Under the pieces are notes generated by a model. It had not been told where the DNA came from. It saw only the letters and a program-made list of their open reading frames with translations, and made no database searches. The position numbers and the translations under genes are program-made. Shown piece after piece: positions 44,549-55,555 of a DNA stretch of 64,000 nucleotides. Numbering within the stretch: the stretch's first letter is position 1; the number at the start of each line of letters is the position of its first letter. The stretch comes from Hydrangea macrophylla (Eukaryota > Streptophyta > Magnoliopsida > Cornales > Hydrangeaceae), in NCBI GenBank assembly GCA_033977485.1, contig CM066994.1, positions 23,280,681 to 23,344,680 of the forward strand, written 5' to 3'.

Positions 44549-46025
44549 TGATCGCAGACGAATAGTTGCCGTTTATAGTCCTAAAAATACGCTTTGTTAG
44601 CTCATTTCATATAGTTATTAAGTGATTTTTAATAAGTATTCTATATTTTGTAGGTTTTGGAGCTTTAATATGAAAATGCACAAAAATCCAATGATTAGTG
44701 GCTTTGGAAGTCATTCTGGGCTCAAACGGTGATTCCGGTGAAAGCTGAATGCAGTAGAAGTCTCGGAAAATTACATTTTTGATAAAGAATACTTTGGATT
44801 TGAGAAATTTCTCCAGAGATATAAAATGTAGATCTTTGAGTTACGGACGCGTGGCTTCAAACGGCGAGTCAATCCGAGTTCCGAGCAAAAGGTTATCGCA
44901 ATTCTACGAAAGTCGCGCAGTGCAGCGAAAAGGATCTCGCACGAGCGGGCCGCGCGAGCGACCTGTGCAAAAATAAAAAAACACATATTTTGTTAAATTA
45001 AAGTGCCCAGCAAAGGTGGTTTGTGCATATGACGTCCAGATTACAAAATATAGCAGTTTTAGTGCGATTTGGCTTAGGAAAGCTTCCTAAATCCTTCCAA
45101 ACTCTATATAAATCCTATTCTAACTCAAATTTAGGATTACACATCATTACAAAACATTATACACAGCCATATACACATATACTTTCAGCCATTGAAGAGA
45201 AAAAAGCAAGGAGAAGAAGAAGAAGACCAAGGATTCCCATGGCCTCCTCCATCAACATCTTGTTGTTCATCAATTCTATGGCCAACTAAACCTAGATCTA
45301 GGGTTTCAATGAAACCCTAGCCAAGTAATAGGGTTTTATTTATGTTTTTATTTTAGTTTTATTATGTATGGATGATGATTACATGTTTAGAGGATTTTTA
45401 TAAATAAATCGTACTTCTATTGATTAAATCATTACTTTCAAAGTTTATTCTTGTCTTAGATCTATTTTGACTGTGATGTGCTCAATGATCTATACTTGCT
45501 GTGCTTGTTTAGATTATTTACATGTAATGGTGCTTAAATTGAATTGTGCTATCAAGTATCCGAATAGTCCATGCCTAGGTTAGACGGATTATGTCATAAC
45601 CTTAGTTTAGTGTGGGATAATTCGTGCTAACCGAAGATGGATTATGTTGGTGCTTGAACCATAGTTATTTTCTTGACGGAGGAATTGGGCTTGTAGCTAC
45701 AATTCCCCATTATCATCCAACTTAATAATCTAATTGAATGCATAAATATTCCTATTATGAAGCTAGTGGTGGATTTGCAATCCTAGGTTCCTTTAAACAT
45801 ATTTATAAAAACACTTTTAAATCGCTTTCATAATTTAGATTTATTTTATTGTTCTTAGTTTAATTAAATTCAAAATTAAACCTCGTTTTCATAATTAATT
45901 AGATTTAGGTTTTAAAATTAAGAGTCGTAGTAATTCAATCTCTGTGGGTTCGACCTTTACTTCCACACTGCAAATCTTTAGAAAAGTAAAGTATACTTTT
46001 ATATATCTTGATATTGACAACATCA
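44549..46025 (+). repeat. 5' LTR of the Athila-type element
   Basis: Starts TGATCGCAGACGAATAG and ends TTGACAACATCA. TATA box CTATATAAATCC lies at 45104-45115. An 88-codon frame (45023-45289) spans the TATA box and is present in both LTRs; it is not considered a gene. Confidence 0.95.
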
Positions 46026-46030
46026 ATTTT

Positions 46031-46048
46031 TGGCGCCGTTGCCGGGGA
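46031..46048 (+). other. Primer binding site, tRNA-Asp type
   Basis: TGGCGCCGTTGCCGGGGA, five bases after the LTR end, is the classic primer site of Athila elements. Confidence 0.93.
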
Positions 46049-46527
46049 TTGCATTACTACCTTTAGTTTTATAATCTTAGTTTAGTTAATTCGTAAATAT
46101 TAGATTAGGTTTTTTTTTCTTTTCTTATTTTTTCGTTTTTGTTTTAAATTACTAACTTTTCTTTTATTTTTGTTATTTCCTAAGGAACTCAAAATTCTAG
46201 CGTTTCGTGTGGAGCAGCTGTGCACGTCAAAGGAGCGTACGCGAAAAAAATATAAAGAAATAAAATTCAAGTAAATTGCTTTCTTTGAATCCTCGCATCG
46301 AATCACTGTAAGTCAGGGCGCTGAGACGCAATTACTTGCATTAGGTTAGTTGTGGAGTGAGCACTGCATTAGCTAGGAAACCCGGGGCGCTGGGCTTGAC
46401 GCGGTCATTGCATTACAGGATAATATTCATGCATCATAATAGTTGTGTGCCTGTTGTCTGATTTGCGTGATTATTTTTGTATTTTTTGAGTCAGTCATTA
46501 TTTTAGTTTAGTTTTCTTTTTAAGTTT

Positions 46528-47848
46528 ATGTTTGGTACGCGTTCAAATAAACCTGAATTACATTTTATCGATCTTAAACTTGAACGTACTTTAAGAATTA
46601 GTAAGTCCGTAACCCAAACTTCTAGAGCTAGGTTGCAAGACGACGAATCAACACCGATTCCGTCATCGTTGTTTGAGGCCGAAATTCAAAGTACCCTTAA
46701 ACGGTTAAGGAGAACTCGAACTTTTAAAATCGAACCGATTAAAATGGCTGACGGAAACAACGGAAATAACAATAATAACCCTAACCCTAATATACCGCCA
46801 CCTCCTCCGCTTAAAGATTACTTCATTCCTACGACTTACACGCCACAAACATGTATCGACTTACCGGAGGCGACGACATCTCACTTTGAGATAAAGTCGT
46901 CTACCATCTCGCTACTTCCTTCTTTCCATGGCCGTTTAAATGAAGATCCTTACCAACACTTGGGAGATTTTCAAGATATCTGCTCTACTTTGAAAAATTC
47001 AAAACTTAAATGATGATGAATTAAAATTGCGGCTCTTTCCATTCTCTTTAAAAGATAAAGTAAAGTATTGGCTCCAATCTCTTGAGCCAAACACAATTAA
47101 AACTTGGGAAGCCTTACACACCGCATTTTTACAAAAGTTTTTTCCTATTATGCGTACAAATCGAATAAGAAAATCTATAACTAATTTTGTGATGCAAGAT
47201 GGGGAAACACTTTATGACACTTGGGAGAAATTTAAAGAACTATTATGCTCTTGCCCACATCATCAGGTTCCTAAGTGGCAGTTGGTACAGGTTTTCTACG
47301 AGGGACTTATTCCCTCTGTCCGTAACACCGTCGATGCTGTTTGTGCGGGTACCTTCCTACACAAAAGCACCGACGAGGCATGGAAGATTTTTGAAACGTT
47401 GAGCGAGAATTCAATGCATCAGGCTGTGTCGGTACGTTCTGAGGGATATCTTCCGCCACCCAAACGTGAGGTAAGGTTAGAGTCAAGTCATTCAATTGAA
47501 TTTCAAGAATTATCTAAAAAGCTTGACCGACTGATGACAATGAACCAAACGATAGCCTCACCAGCTCATGAAGTGTGTGCATTATGTTCTGAACCTTCTC
47601 ATAATATATTTGCATGTCCTTCCGCGTCTCAATTTCCAGAATTCGTAGAGCAACACCTAAACTCTATTCAACAATTCCCACGAAATAATTCTACTCCTAT
47701 GCCGACTAATTTTCCTAATACGTACCGACCCCAATTTCAACAATATGGATATACACAAGCCAACTCTCTACCTCCTCCACCTCCACGCAATAATGCATTT
47801 GAGGAGAAGGTGTTGGCCTCCCTTGAAAATTTTGGGTCGGTGATTTAG
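46528..47848 (+). pseudogene. Athila-type Gag with one frameshift and a terminal TAG
   Basis: The first frame (46528-47013) has an Asn/Pro-rich linker and the Gag core start LLPSFHGRLNEDPYQHLGDF. The second (47027-47848) continues with LRLFPFSLKDKVKYWLQSLE, FLQKFFPIMRTNRIRKSITN and a zinc-knuckle-like CALCSEPSHNIFAC. The two frames overlap in meaning at 46990-47010, where one surplus A in a short A run explains the shift. The TAG at 47846 separates Gag from a protease in the same frame; it may be a mutation or a readthrough stop. Everything else is well preserved, in line with the near-identical LTRs. Confidence 0.85.
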
Positions 47849-49126
47849 TTAGTACACTCTCACACACAGTCCATCGCAAAGCTGGAGTCCCAAGTGGGAC
47901 AAATAGCTAATACACTAAATCGTTTGACCGAGAGTAAGTTGCCAAGTCAACCTATTCAACATCCTAAGGGACAATGTGAGAAGGGGGGTTCGAATGAGCA
48001 AGTAAATGCTGTCTCGACTAGGATGACTATTCGAGATGAGGAGATTGTTGTAATTCCGGATGAGGGTGAGAAAAATAAAAATATAAATTTGAATAAAGAA
48101 ATGGGTGAGGACGTGAGTAGGAAGAGAAAAGAAAATGAACCGGTCCCAACGAACTATGTTCCAAAGTTACCTTTTCCACCTAATATTGATGGACCGACAC
48201 ATTTGTCTAAGAAAGGGTCAAAGGTTGAAGATATACTCGAGGTGTTTAGACAAGTAAAGATTAATATTCCATTCCTCGATGCTATAAAACAAATTCCCGC
48301 TTACGCTAAATGTCTTAAAGACCTTTGCACTCAAAAGCGTAAATTGCGTAGTCATACTCCTAAAAAGGTCTTCCTCACGGAAAAAGTAAGCTCAATTTTT
48401 CAACACTCACCTCCAAAGTATAAGGATCCTGGTACGCCAACTATTTCATGTGTCATAGGTGACACTGTCATCCATAGGGCTCTCCTTGACTTAGGTGCGA
48501 GTGTTAATCTTTTACCTTATCACGTTTATAAACAACTAGGACTGGGTGAACTTAAGCCTACGGCCGCTACTATTCAGTTAGCGGATCGTTCTGTGAAAGT
48601 ACCTAGAGGAATCGTCGAGGATGTCCTAGTTAAAGTTGATCAATGCTTTTATCCCGTTGATTTTATGGTCCTTGACACTGAACCTGTCCTAGATGCTAGG
48701 AAGCACACCCCTGTTATTCTTGGTCGTCCATTCTTAGCCACCGCTAATGCGCGTGTCAATTGTCGAACGGGGGTGATGAAAGTGTCATTCGGGAATTTGA
48801 ACTTAAAATTAAACGTGTTTAACGCTGTCGATCAACCTCCCAAAGACGATGATTATCTATGTATGGAGGGTAGTGAGGTTATACGACAAATTGAATCTAC
48901 TAATACACTAAATATGAGTGAGGGGAATAATATAGTGGGTAATGAGAGGATGAATGCAAATAACCTGGACCCTAACGATGAATTTACTCGGAAGGTGAGA
49001 AACCGATGTGAGCATAATAAGGATGACCCGTTAAATGAATTGACTCATAGTGATGTTCTTTCTGCTTTTCACCGGAGTCTCCCTGAGATCTTAAGAGGTT
49101 CACAGTCCGAGTTACAGCCTCCTTGA
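47849..49126 (+). CDS. Athila-type Gag tail and aspartic protease
   Basis: In frame with the second Gag segment. From 47894 there are 410 codons: a Gly/Lys/Glu-rich linker, the Athila-typical YVPKLPFPPNIDGPTHLSKK region (residues 88-107), and a retropepsin-like domain with DLGAS at 199-203 and VILGRPFLATANARVN near 274-289. Protease would release mature proteins from the polyprotein. The Asp-Leu-Gly-Ala box (in place of Asp-Ser/Thr-Gly) is common in Athila. Translation ends with TGA at 49124, where an intact element would continue into RT. It has no obvious start of its own and depends on readthrough of TAG 47846. Confidence 0.8.
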   Translation, partial: LVHSHTQSIAKLESQVGQIANTLNRLTESKLPSQPIQHPKGQCEKGGSNEQVNAVSTRMTIRDEEIVVIPDEGEKNKNINLNKEMGEDVSRKRKENEPVPTNYVPKLPFPPNIDGPTHLSKKGSKVEDILEVFRQVKINIPFLDAIKQIPAYAKCLKDLCTQKRKLRSHTPKKVFLTEKVSSIFQHSPPKYKDPGTPTISCVIGDTVIHRALLDLGASVNLLPYHVYKQLGLGELKPTAATIQLADRSVKVPRGIVEDVLVKVDQCFYPVDFMVLDTEPVLDARKHTPVILGRPFLATANARVNCRTGVMKVSFGNLNLKLNVFNAVDQPPKDDDYLCMEGSEVIRQIESTNTLNMSEGNNIVGNERMNANNLDPNDEFTRKVRNRCEHNKDDPLNELTHSDVLSAFHRSLPEILRGSQSELQPP

Positions 49127-51632
49127 GTCTTGAGCTAGAATGGTCTAGCTAAAGACATAAAAGATAGCGCTTCTTGGGAGGCAACCCAAGCTCTATTTCG
49201 TTCGTTTCTCTTGTTTTTGGGTCTTTTTGAGTCAGTTTTGGTCATTCTGAATAGGTTTGGGGCCGGAGTAAAATTATTTTGCATTTACTTACATTTGAAT
49301 AAAGAAAAAGAGAAAAAGAACAAAGTCGCGCCCGCGACCCGCTCGCGCGAGGTAGGGTTTTCTGATTTTTCTCTTTTGTTCTCTTCCCTTCTCTCTCCTT
49401 ACCTGGTCAGTGATTTTTTTTTTTAATACTTTCTGTTTGTTCTTTTAACCCTGTTTAGGTTCATCTGTCTTTGTTTTTATAAGTTCTGTTTGTTTCTTTT
49501 ATTTTTGTTGAGTCTCTTGATTATATTTTAGATTCTATTATTCTATTTATTAAAAAAAATGAAAAAAAAGAATAATAATAAAAATAAAATAAAAAAATCT
49601 AAAATAAAAAAATCTAAATATTTATATATATATTAGCTGTTATTGTTATTATTCTGTTCTTTCATTTTCTATTGTTCAGCATTAACAGGTAACATTGAAC
49701 TTTATTGCCGTATGCCTTTGTGTTCACCTGTTCTATGCTTGTCAAGATCGAGGTAATATCGTTCCTTCTTTACGTACTCTCCTTTCTTTCGTTTTAGTGT
49801 TTCATTGGGGACAATGAAAGGTTTAGGTTTGGGGGTATGCACACACGCACATTATTATGCACTAATTTAAAAAAAAAAAAATTCGATACTTGTGCTTAAA
49901 TAAACGATGTTACCGACGTTTTTGCAATATAAATTTGATACATCTTGTTATGTAACTTGGATTGTTATAGAATGGTAAACAAGAGAAGATGTGATTAAAT
50001 GTTTGCTAAAGTCATGATGTAATGTTTTAGGTCATGTATCGTTTGAATCGTAGTTTTATATCATAGATTTGCACATAAACCTATGCACTGCACGTAGTCG
50101 CTTGAATACATGTTTGATATGAACTATAATGTGATTCGGATTTCTAGATAACACATGGTGGAGACTAAGCCCGGTGAGCTTTTGAGCCTATCTTTTCTTT
50201 TTAGAGGGTTATAATACATCTTGGGTTTGTCGAATTTCATTGAAATAGCGCATTAACTTGTTGTTTAGTCTCATTATTTTTGTTTTGGTTGATAGTCAAG
50301 TTAAAATATTTGCTACCATGCTAAATAATCTTCCGTTGTAAACATTGAAGAACCGTGTCACCCTAGGACATGATTTTAGGCCCTCTTTGTTTACTACCGT
50401 CCAGTTAAATGATAAATTTCTTTAGTTCGCCCTTTGAGCCATTAAAATGTCATTTTTCTTTAATTACCATTATCCTGTTTTTGCTCCAATTTGGCCAACT
50501 TGGAGTTCACCTCTAAAAGATTGATCACCTTTTAGTGGTGTTAAGGCGATGTGTGATTGAGAAGAAGAAGAAAATAAGATGATGTTTGGGGTGGTTGCCT
50601 TGTTATTTATTGAATATTCGTTTCAAAGGCAACAAGGAGGAAAAGAAAAAAAAAAAAAAAAAGAAAAAGGTTGAAAAAAAAAAAAGAAAAGGTTAAGAAA
50701 AAAAAGAGAAAAAGAAACAAAAGGAGAAAAAATTGAAATATATGAAAAGAAGAGAATGAGAAGATAAAAGTTGGTAGAAGAGATGAATGAAAGAAATCGT
50801 ACATGCCTTACAATGCCATTATGAGATTACCTACCTAATGAATCTTTTCTATCCTTTTTTCATTGCCTGAGCCACATTACAACCTTTGAAAAGTCCTATT
50901 TGATCCTAGAAAACATGGTTTGGATATGAAAACGATGAGAGGGGGATTAAAACATGGTAATGATTAATTTTTCTTGATTGTTGGCATCCTATCCATGAGA
51001 CTATTGTTCTTTCGTGTCATGCGTCTTTTTCGAGTCATATGTGAGCATTTCTCGTTTTGAAAATATATTTCCTTTGCTCCCATATATTAGATAAATTACA
51101 CATGTTTCTGAGTGTGTCATTTGAGAGTGTAATTAACATTGTGAGATTCGTAGTCGAGACATAGTTAAATGGTCATCCGAAGTATATTCCAAGTTCATGA
51201 CATGCGCGTGTTCATTTGACTACTATATCACACACGTGCAATTGTATGAGGAACTCTATTGATTTATACGATGCATGTGCTTGAGATTGTTTTTCATGAT
51301 TTAGGTGGATGATCATTATGTTTCTTTATATTCGTTATTCTATTTCAAATCTTTGTTATATGATGAAGGAGTATTGATTGTTTTGATTCTCGTTTGAATA
51401 AAACTTTTTAAATTTATAAGTTAATAAAGATGGTTGTGGGTGACTTGTTGACGAGAACCCTCACGAGACTTCACTCGTCCTACTAGGGACACCTAGGGGT
51501 TTAAAAGGCTTGTTGCATATGCTAAATGCAATCGCGTTGCCTGCGACAGTGAGTTAGGATTTTTAATTATAGTAGTATTTAGTTTTATGTTTTTCTTTGC
51601 TCGAGGACTAGCAAAGAGTAGGTTTGGGGGTG
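49127..51632 (+). other. Athila 3' region without genes, rich in hairpin words and poly-A
   Basis: Contains three inverted-repeat words: CTTGGGAGGCAACCCAAG (49173-49190), TTCATTGGGGACAATGAA (49801-49818) and TTTGCTCGAGGACTAGCAAA (51596-51615). The second and third are each followed within 30 bp by GGTTTGGGGGT(G/A), the polypurine-type phrase. Low-complexity A-rich DNA lies at 49548-49625 and 50636-50760. Frames through these runs are artefacts. Confidence 0.7.
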
Positions 51633-53093
51633 TGATCGGCGACGAATAGTTGCCGTTTATAGTCCTAAAAATACGCTTTGTTAGCTCATTTCATATAGTT
51701 ATTAAGTGATTTTTAATAAGTATTCTATATTTTGTAGGTTTTGGAGCTTTAATATGAAAATGCACAAAAATCCAATGATTAGTGACTTTGGAAGTCATTC
51801 TGGGCTCAAACGGTGATTCCGGTGAAAGCTGAATGCAGTAGAAGTCTCGGAAAATTACATTTTTGATAAATAATACTTTGGATTTGAGAAATTTCTCCAG
51901 AGATATAAAATGTAGATCTTTGAGTTACGGACGCGTGGCTTCAAACGGCGAGTCAATCCGAGTTCCGAGCAAAAAGTTATCGCAATTCTACGAAAGTCGT
52001 GCAGTGCAGCGAAAAGGACCTCGCGCGAGCGACCTGTGCAAAAATAAAAAACACGTATTTTGTTAAATTAAAGTGCCCAGCGAAGGTGGTTTGTGCATAT
52101 GACGTCCAGATTACAAAATATAGCAGTTTTAGTGCGATTTGGCTTAGGAAAGCTTCCTAAATCCTTCCAAACTCTATATAAATCCTATTCTAACTCAAAT
52201 TTAGGATTACACATCATTACAAAACATTATACACAGCCATATACACATATACTTTCAGCCATTGAAGAGAAAAAAGCAAGGAGAAGAAGAAGAAGACCAA
52301 GGATTCCCATGGCCTCCTCCATCAACATCTTGTTGTTCATCAATTCTATGGCCAACTAAACCTAGATCTAGGGTTTCAATGAAACCCTAGCCAAGTAATA
52401 GGGTTTTATTTATGTTTTTATTTTAGTTTTATTATGTATGGATGATGATTACATGTTTAGAGGATTTTTATAAATAAATCGTACTTCTATTGATTAAATC
52501 ATTACTTTCAAAGTTTATTCTTGTCTTAGATCTATTTTGACTGTGATGTGCTCAATGATCTATACTTGCTGTGCTTGTTTAGATTATTTACATGTAATGG
52601 TGCTTAAATTGAATTGTGCTATCAAGTATCCGAATAGTCCATGCCTAGGTTAGACGGATTATGTCATAACCTTAGTTTAGTGTGGGATAATTCGTGCTAA
52701 CCGAAGATGGATTATGTTGGTGCTTGAACCATAGTTATTTTCTTGACGGAGGAATTGGGCTTGTAGCTACAATTCCCCATTATCATCCAACTTAATAATC
52801 TAATTGAATGCATAAATATTCCTATTATGAAGCTAGTGGTGGATTTGCAATCCTAGGTTCCTTTAAACATATTTATAAAAACACTTTTAAATCGCTTTCA
52901 TAATTTAGATTTATTTTATTGTTCTTAGTTTAATTAAATTCAAAATTAAACCTCGTTTTCATAATTAATTAGATTTAGGTTTTAAAATTAAGAGTCGTAG
53001 TAATTCAATCTCTGTGGGTTCGACCTTTACTTCCACACTGCAAATCTTTAGAAAAGTAAAGTATACTTTTATATCTTGATATTGACAACATCA
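51633..53093 (+). repeat. 3' LTR of the Athila-type element
   Basis: Starts TGATCGGCGACGAATAG after the polypurine tract GTAGGTTTGGGGGTG and ends TTGACAACATCA. It is nearly identical to 44549-46025. Confidence 0.95.
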
Positions 53094-53098
53094 ATCTC

Positions 53099-53667
53099 TT
53101 ATCATTTTTTTTTCTTTTCTCAATGTTTAAGGGAAGAATTATACATTTGAATTACTGTATTTATTATTTACTTTTGGTGACGGCTCTTTATAGTCGGGTT
53201 TATTTTTGGACAGGATAGACATGTGCATGTCTTATTTTGCGGATCAACATTTTTATTCCCATCTACATGCATGCTTTTATTTATCAATGTGACCATGACT
53301 TGGTCATGCTTTTCTTATTTCTGTGAATGATGCACGTGATGCGAATGATGCATATGCAGTTATTTATATTTTTCTTGCATTTTCTTTGCAGATTTGGTTA
53401 AAATAATGTTCAAAATAGGTTTTGGTGGGAAAATGGCTTCTTATGACACCCAGTGGGGGCTGAACGGCACTCAGCGAGTGTTGGTGCAGTAGTCGGCGAC
53501 TTCCATGGCGGCAATCCCTGACTGTTGCAGCGGCACTTGCAGAGTGCTGCTGGGCTCCTTGAGTGCCACTCGGTGGCTTGGACAGAGGGGTTTTCTCCCT
53601 TCTTTTAACCCTTTTCTTTCCAAAACTTCGCAAACACACCATTCTTCTCCCTTTATTCTATTTTCTG
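53099..53667 (+). promoter_or_regulatory. Spacer and decayed palindrome-bearing promoter of an accessory-gene relative
   Basis: Continues the sequence interrupted at 44544. Around 53464-53580 are decayed forms of the same words (GGCACTCAGCGAGTGTTGG, GAGTGCTGCTGGG, GAGTGCCACTCGG), followed by a CT-rich leader to the ATG at 53668. No clear TATA box is seen. Confidence 0.45.
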
Positions 53668-54061
53668 ATGGCTCCCCTCGACTCTCGACTCCTTTTTCTT
53701 TGGATGGATGACATTACCGGTCTGAATCTTCTCCACTTTTCTCTTATTCCTCTCCGACTTGTACAGCTTGAGGAGGACATTCTTCATGCAGCCATTCAAT
53801 GCTGGGATCCCGAGTTCCATGTATTCAGGTTCGGCTTCTAGGAGGTTACTCCTTTACTCGAGGAGTTCAGTTCTGTGCTTCAGTCCGTATTGCGATTTGA
53901 TTCTCCCCTCCATTCAGGTTGGGTATGTTCAGGACCTCTCGTTACTCCTTGGTTGCACTCGTCTTGCTGCGAGATCCTTGATTTCAGATCATGAGATTGA
54001 CTTCCCACATTTCTTTGCCAGATATTGCCCTACTATGGGCGGGCACTTTGATCACCATTGA
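53668..54061 (+). pseudogene. Truncated relative of the second accessory gene
   Basis: From ATG 53668 the frame resembles the start of the gene at 24974: MAP, a WMD.ITGLN segment for WMDSLSGID, and CWDPEFHVFRFGF for CWDPSLHVFRFGH. After a TAG at 53839 and a frameshift near 53885, the similarity continues (YCDLILPSIQVGYVQDLSLL for YADLIIPQIQAGYIQDLAAL). It is cut off at 54061 by the inverted Athila-type LTR. It is strongly diverged from the copy in the 24-kb element, so the family is old. Confidence 0.6.
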
Positions 54062-55240
54062 TGTCGTCAAAATCAAGATATAAAAGTATGCTCTACTTTA
54101 AATGATTTATAGTGTGGAAGTAGAGGTCGAACCCACAAAGATTGAAATACTAAAGCACTTTTAATTTTAAAACCTAAACCTAGTTAATTAAAAAAATAGA
54201 ATTTTGATTTTGATGTTAATTAAACTAAGAAACTAAGGAAATAAATCTAACTATGAAAGTGATTAAAAGTTATTTTGATAAATATGTGTATTGAACTTAG
54301 GATTGCAAATCCACCACTAGCTTCATAAAAAGGGTATCTATGCATTCATTTAGCTTATTATGTTGGATTATAATAGGGAATCGTAGCTACAAGCTCGATC
54401 CTCTGTCAAGAAGATAACTACGATTCAAGCATCAATGTAATTCATCTTTGGTTGGTATAGAGTGTCTCACACTAAACTAGGGTTGCGGCACACTCTGTCT
54501 GCCCTAGGCATGAATTACTTGACTACTTGATATCACAATTCAAATAAGCACTATTACATATAAATAATCTATACAAGCACAGCAAATATAGACTATTGAG
54601 GACATCACATTCAAAATAGATCTAAGACAAGAATAAACTTTGAAAGCAATGATTTAAGCTAAAGTACTATTTTATTATTCAAAATCCTCAAAATATGTAA
54701 TCATCATCCATACATAATAAATCTAAAAGATAAACATAAATAACACCCTATTACATGGCTAGGGTTTCATTGAAACCCTAGATCTCGGTCTAGTTTGCCA
54801 TAGAATCGAAGATTGGCAAGAGGTTTATGGAGGAGGCCATGGGAATCCTTGGTCTTCTTCTTCTTCTTCTCCTTTCTTTTCCCTCTTCAATGGCTATAGT
54901 TTCAGTTGTTGAAGGATGTGTATAATATTGTGTAACCCCCAATTTTACTTAAAAGTGTGCATATATAGATTTGGGACAAGTTTTGGAGGCTTTCCTAAAC
55001 CTAATCGCACTAAAACTGTTGTATTTACATTTTTGGACGTATCCAACCAATTCGGATCGCATAGGGCTCTTCAATACATCGAAATATGTGTTTTTGGTTT
55101 TTCAAGGGGTCGCGCGCAAGAGCCGCTCACGCGCTATGCTGCAAAATTGCATGAGAGGACCGCTCTAGCGAAATTTCCATTTCCAACTTTTTTTTCCCCA
55201 AATTTTCTCAACTTTAGCATCCTAGGATAGGAGTATTTCA
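54062..55240 (-). mobile_element. Inverted partial LTR of a related Athila-type family
   Basis: Reads on the minus strand like the end of the Athila LTR: TTGATTTTGACGACATCA at 54062-54079, the GTGGTGGATTTGCAATCCTA phrase near 54298-54318, AACCCTAG blocks near 54760-54780, and the AGGAAAGC...TAGTGCGATT-type block near 54990-55015. It is much more diverged than the two young LTRs. The U3 end is missing or unrecognisable after about 55240. Confidence 0.75.
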
Positions 55241-55542
55241 TATGTATTATTGTTTGTGTGTGTTTTCCTTCTTCTTGCGCGCTTGAACTTCTCCCTAGTC
55301 TAATTCCTAGAAAGGATACGTAGGCAGCTCCAGCGAAGCACGACCAGCAGCAGCTTCAATTTAGCAGCGTCTACCCAGCATTGCATTGCATTCTTGCTTT
55401 CATAATTTCTTGATTTTCTCATATTTTGAAAATTTTGATTTTTGTGGACTTTTGTTTTTTCCTAAAACTTCTCAGTATGGTTATTGGGCTTCTGGCTTTG
55501 GCACTTACTTGCAGTTCACGTTGTTCACAACAAGCTCTACCA
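55241..55542 (+). other. 3' untranslated remnant of the second Tat-type element
   Basis: No gene is seen. It contains GGATACGTAGGCAGC (55314-55328), about 225 bp before the polypurine tract. The same phrase occurs inverted near the polypurine tract of the 24-kb element. Confidence 0.5.
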
Positions 55543-55555
55543 AAGAGGGGCAAAC
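55543..55555 (+). other. Polypurine tract of the second Tat-type element
   Basis: AAGAGGGGCAAAC directly precedes TGTAGACACCC, mirroring the 24-kb element's tract on the opposite strand. Confidence 0.85.

Larger units (their letters stand above)
44549..53093 (+). mobile_element. Athila-type Gypsy element with gag-protease only, young
   Basis: LTRs 44549-46025 and 51633-53093 differ at about ten bases plus a 16-bp indel and a few short ones by eye. The primer site is Asp-type, and the interior encodes Gag and protease. No RT, RNase H or integrase is present: protease ends at 49126 and the Athila 3' region begins at once. It must have been moved by enzymes supplied in trans. It sits inside the second Tat-type element. 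Confidence 0.93.

Noticed and set aside
45023..45289. 88-codon frame ending in an Arg-rich stretch, identical in both Athila LTRs (also 52093-52359)
   Set aside because: It spans the TATA box and start site of the LTR and is duplicated only because LTRs are duplicated.
50607..50804. Phe/Leu-rich 65-codon minus-strand frame
   Set aside because: Translation of an A-rich low-complexity run.
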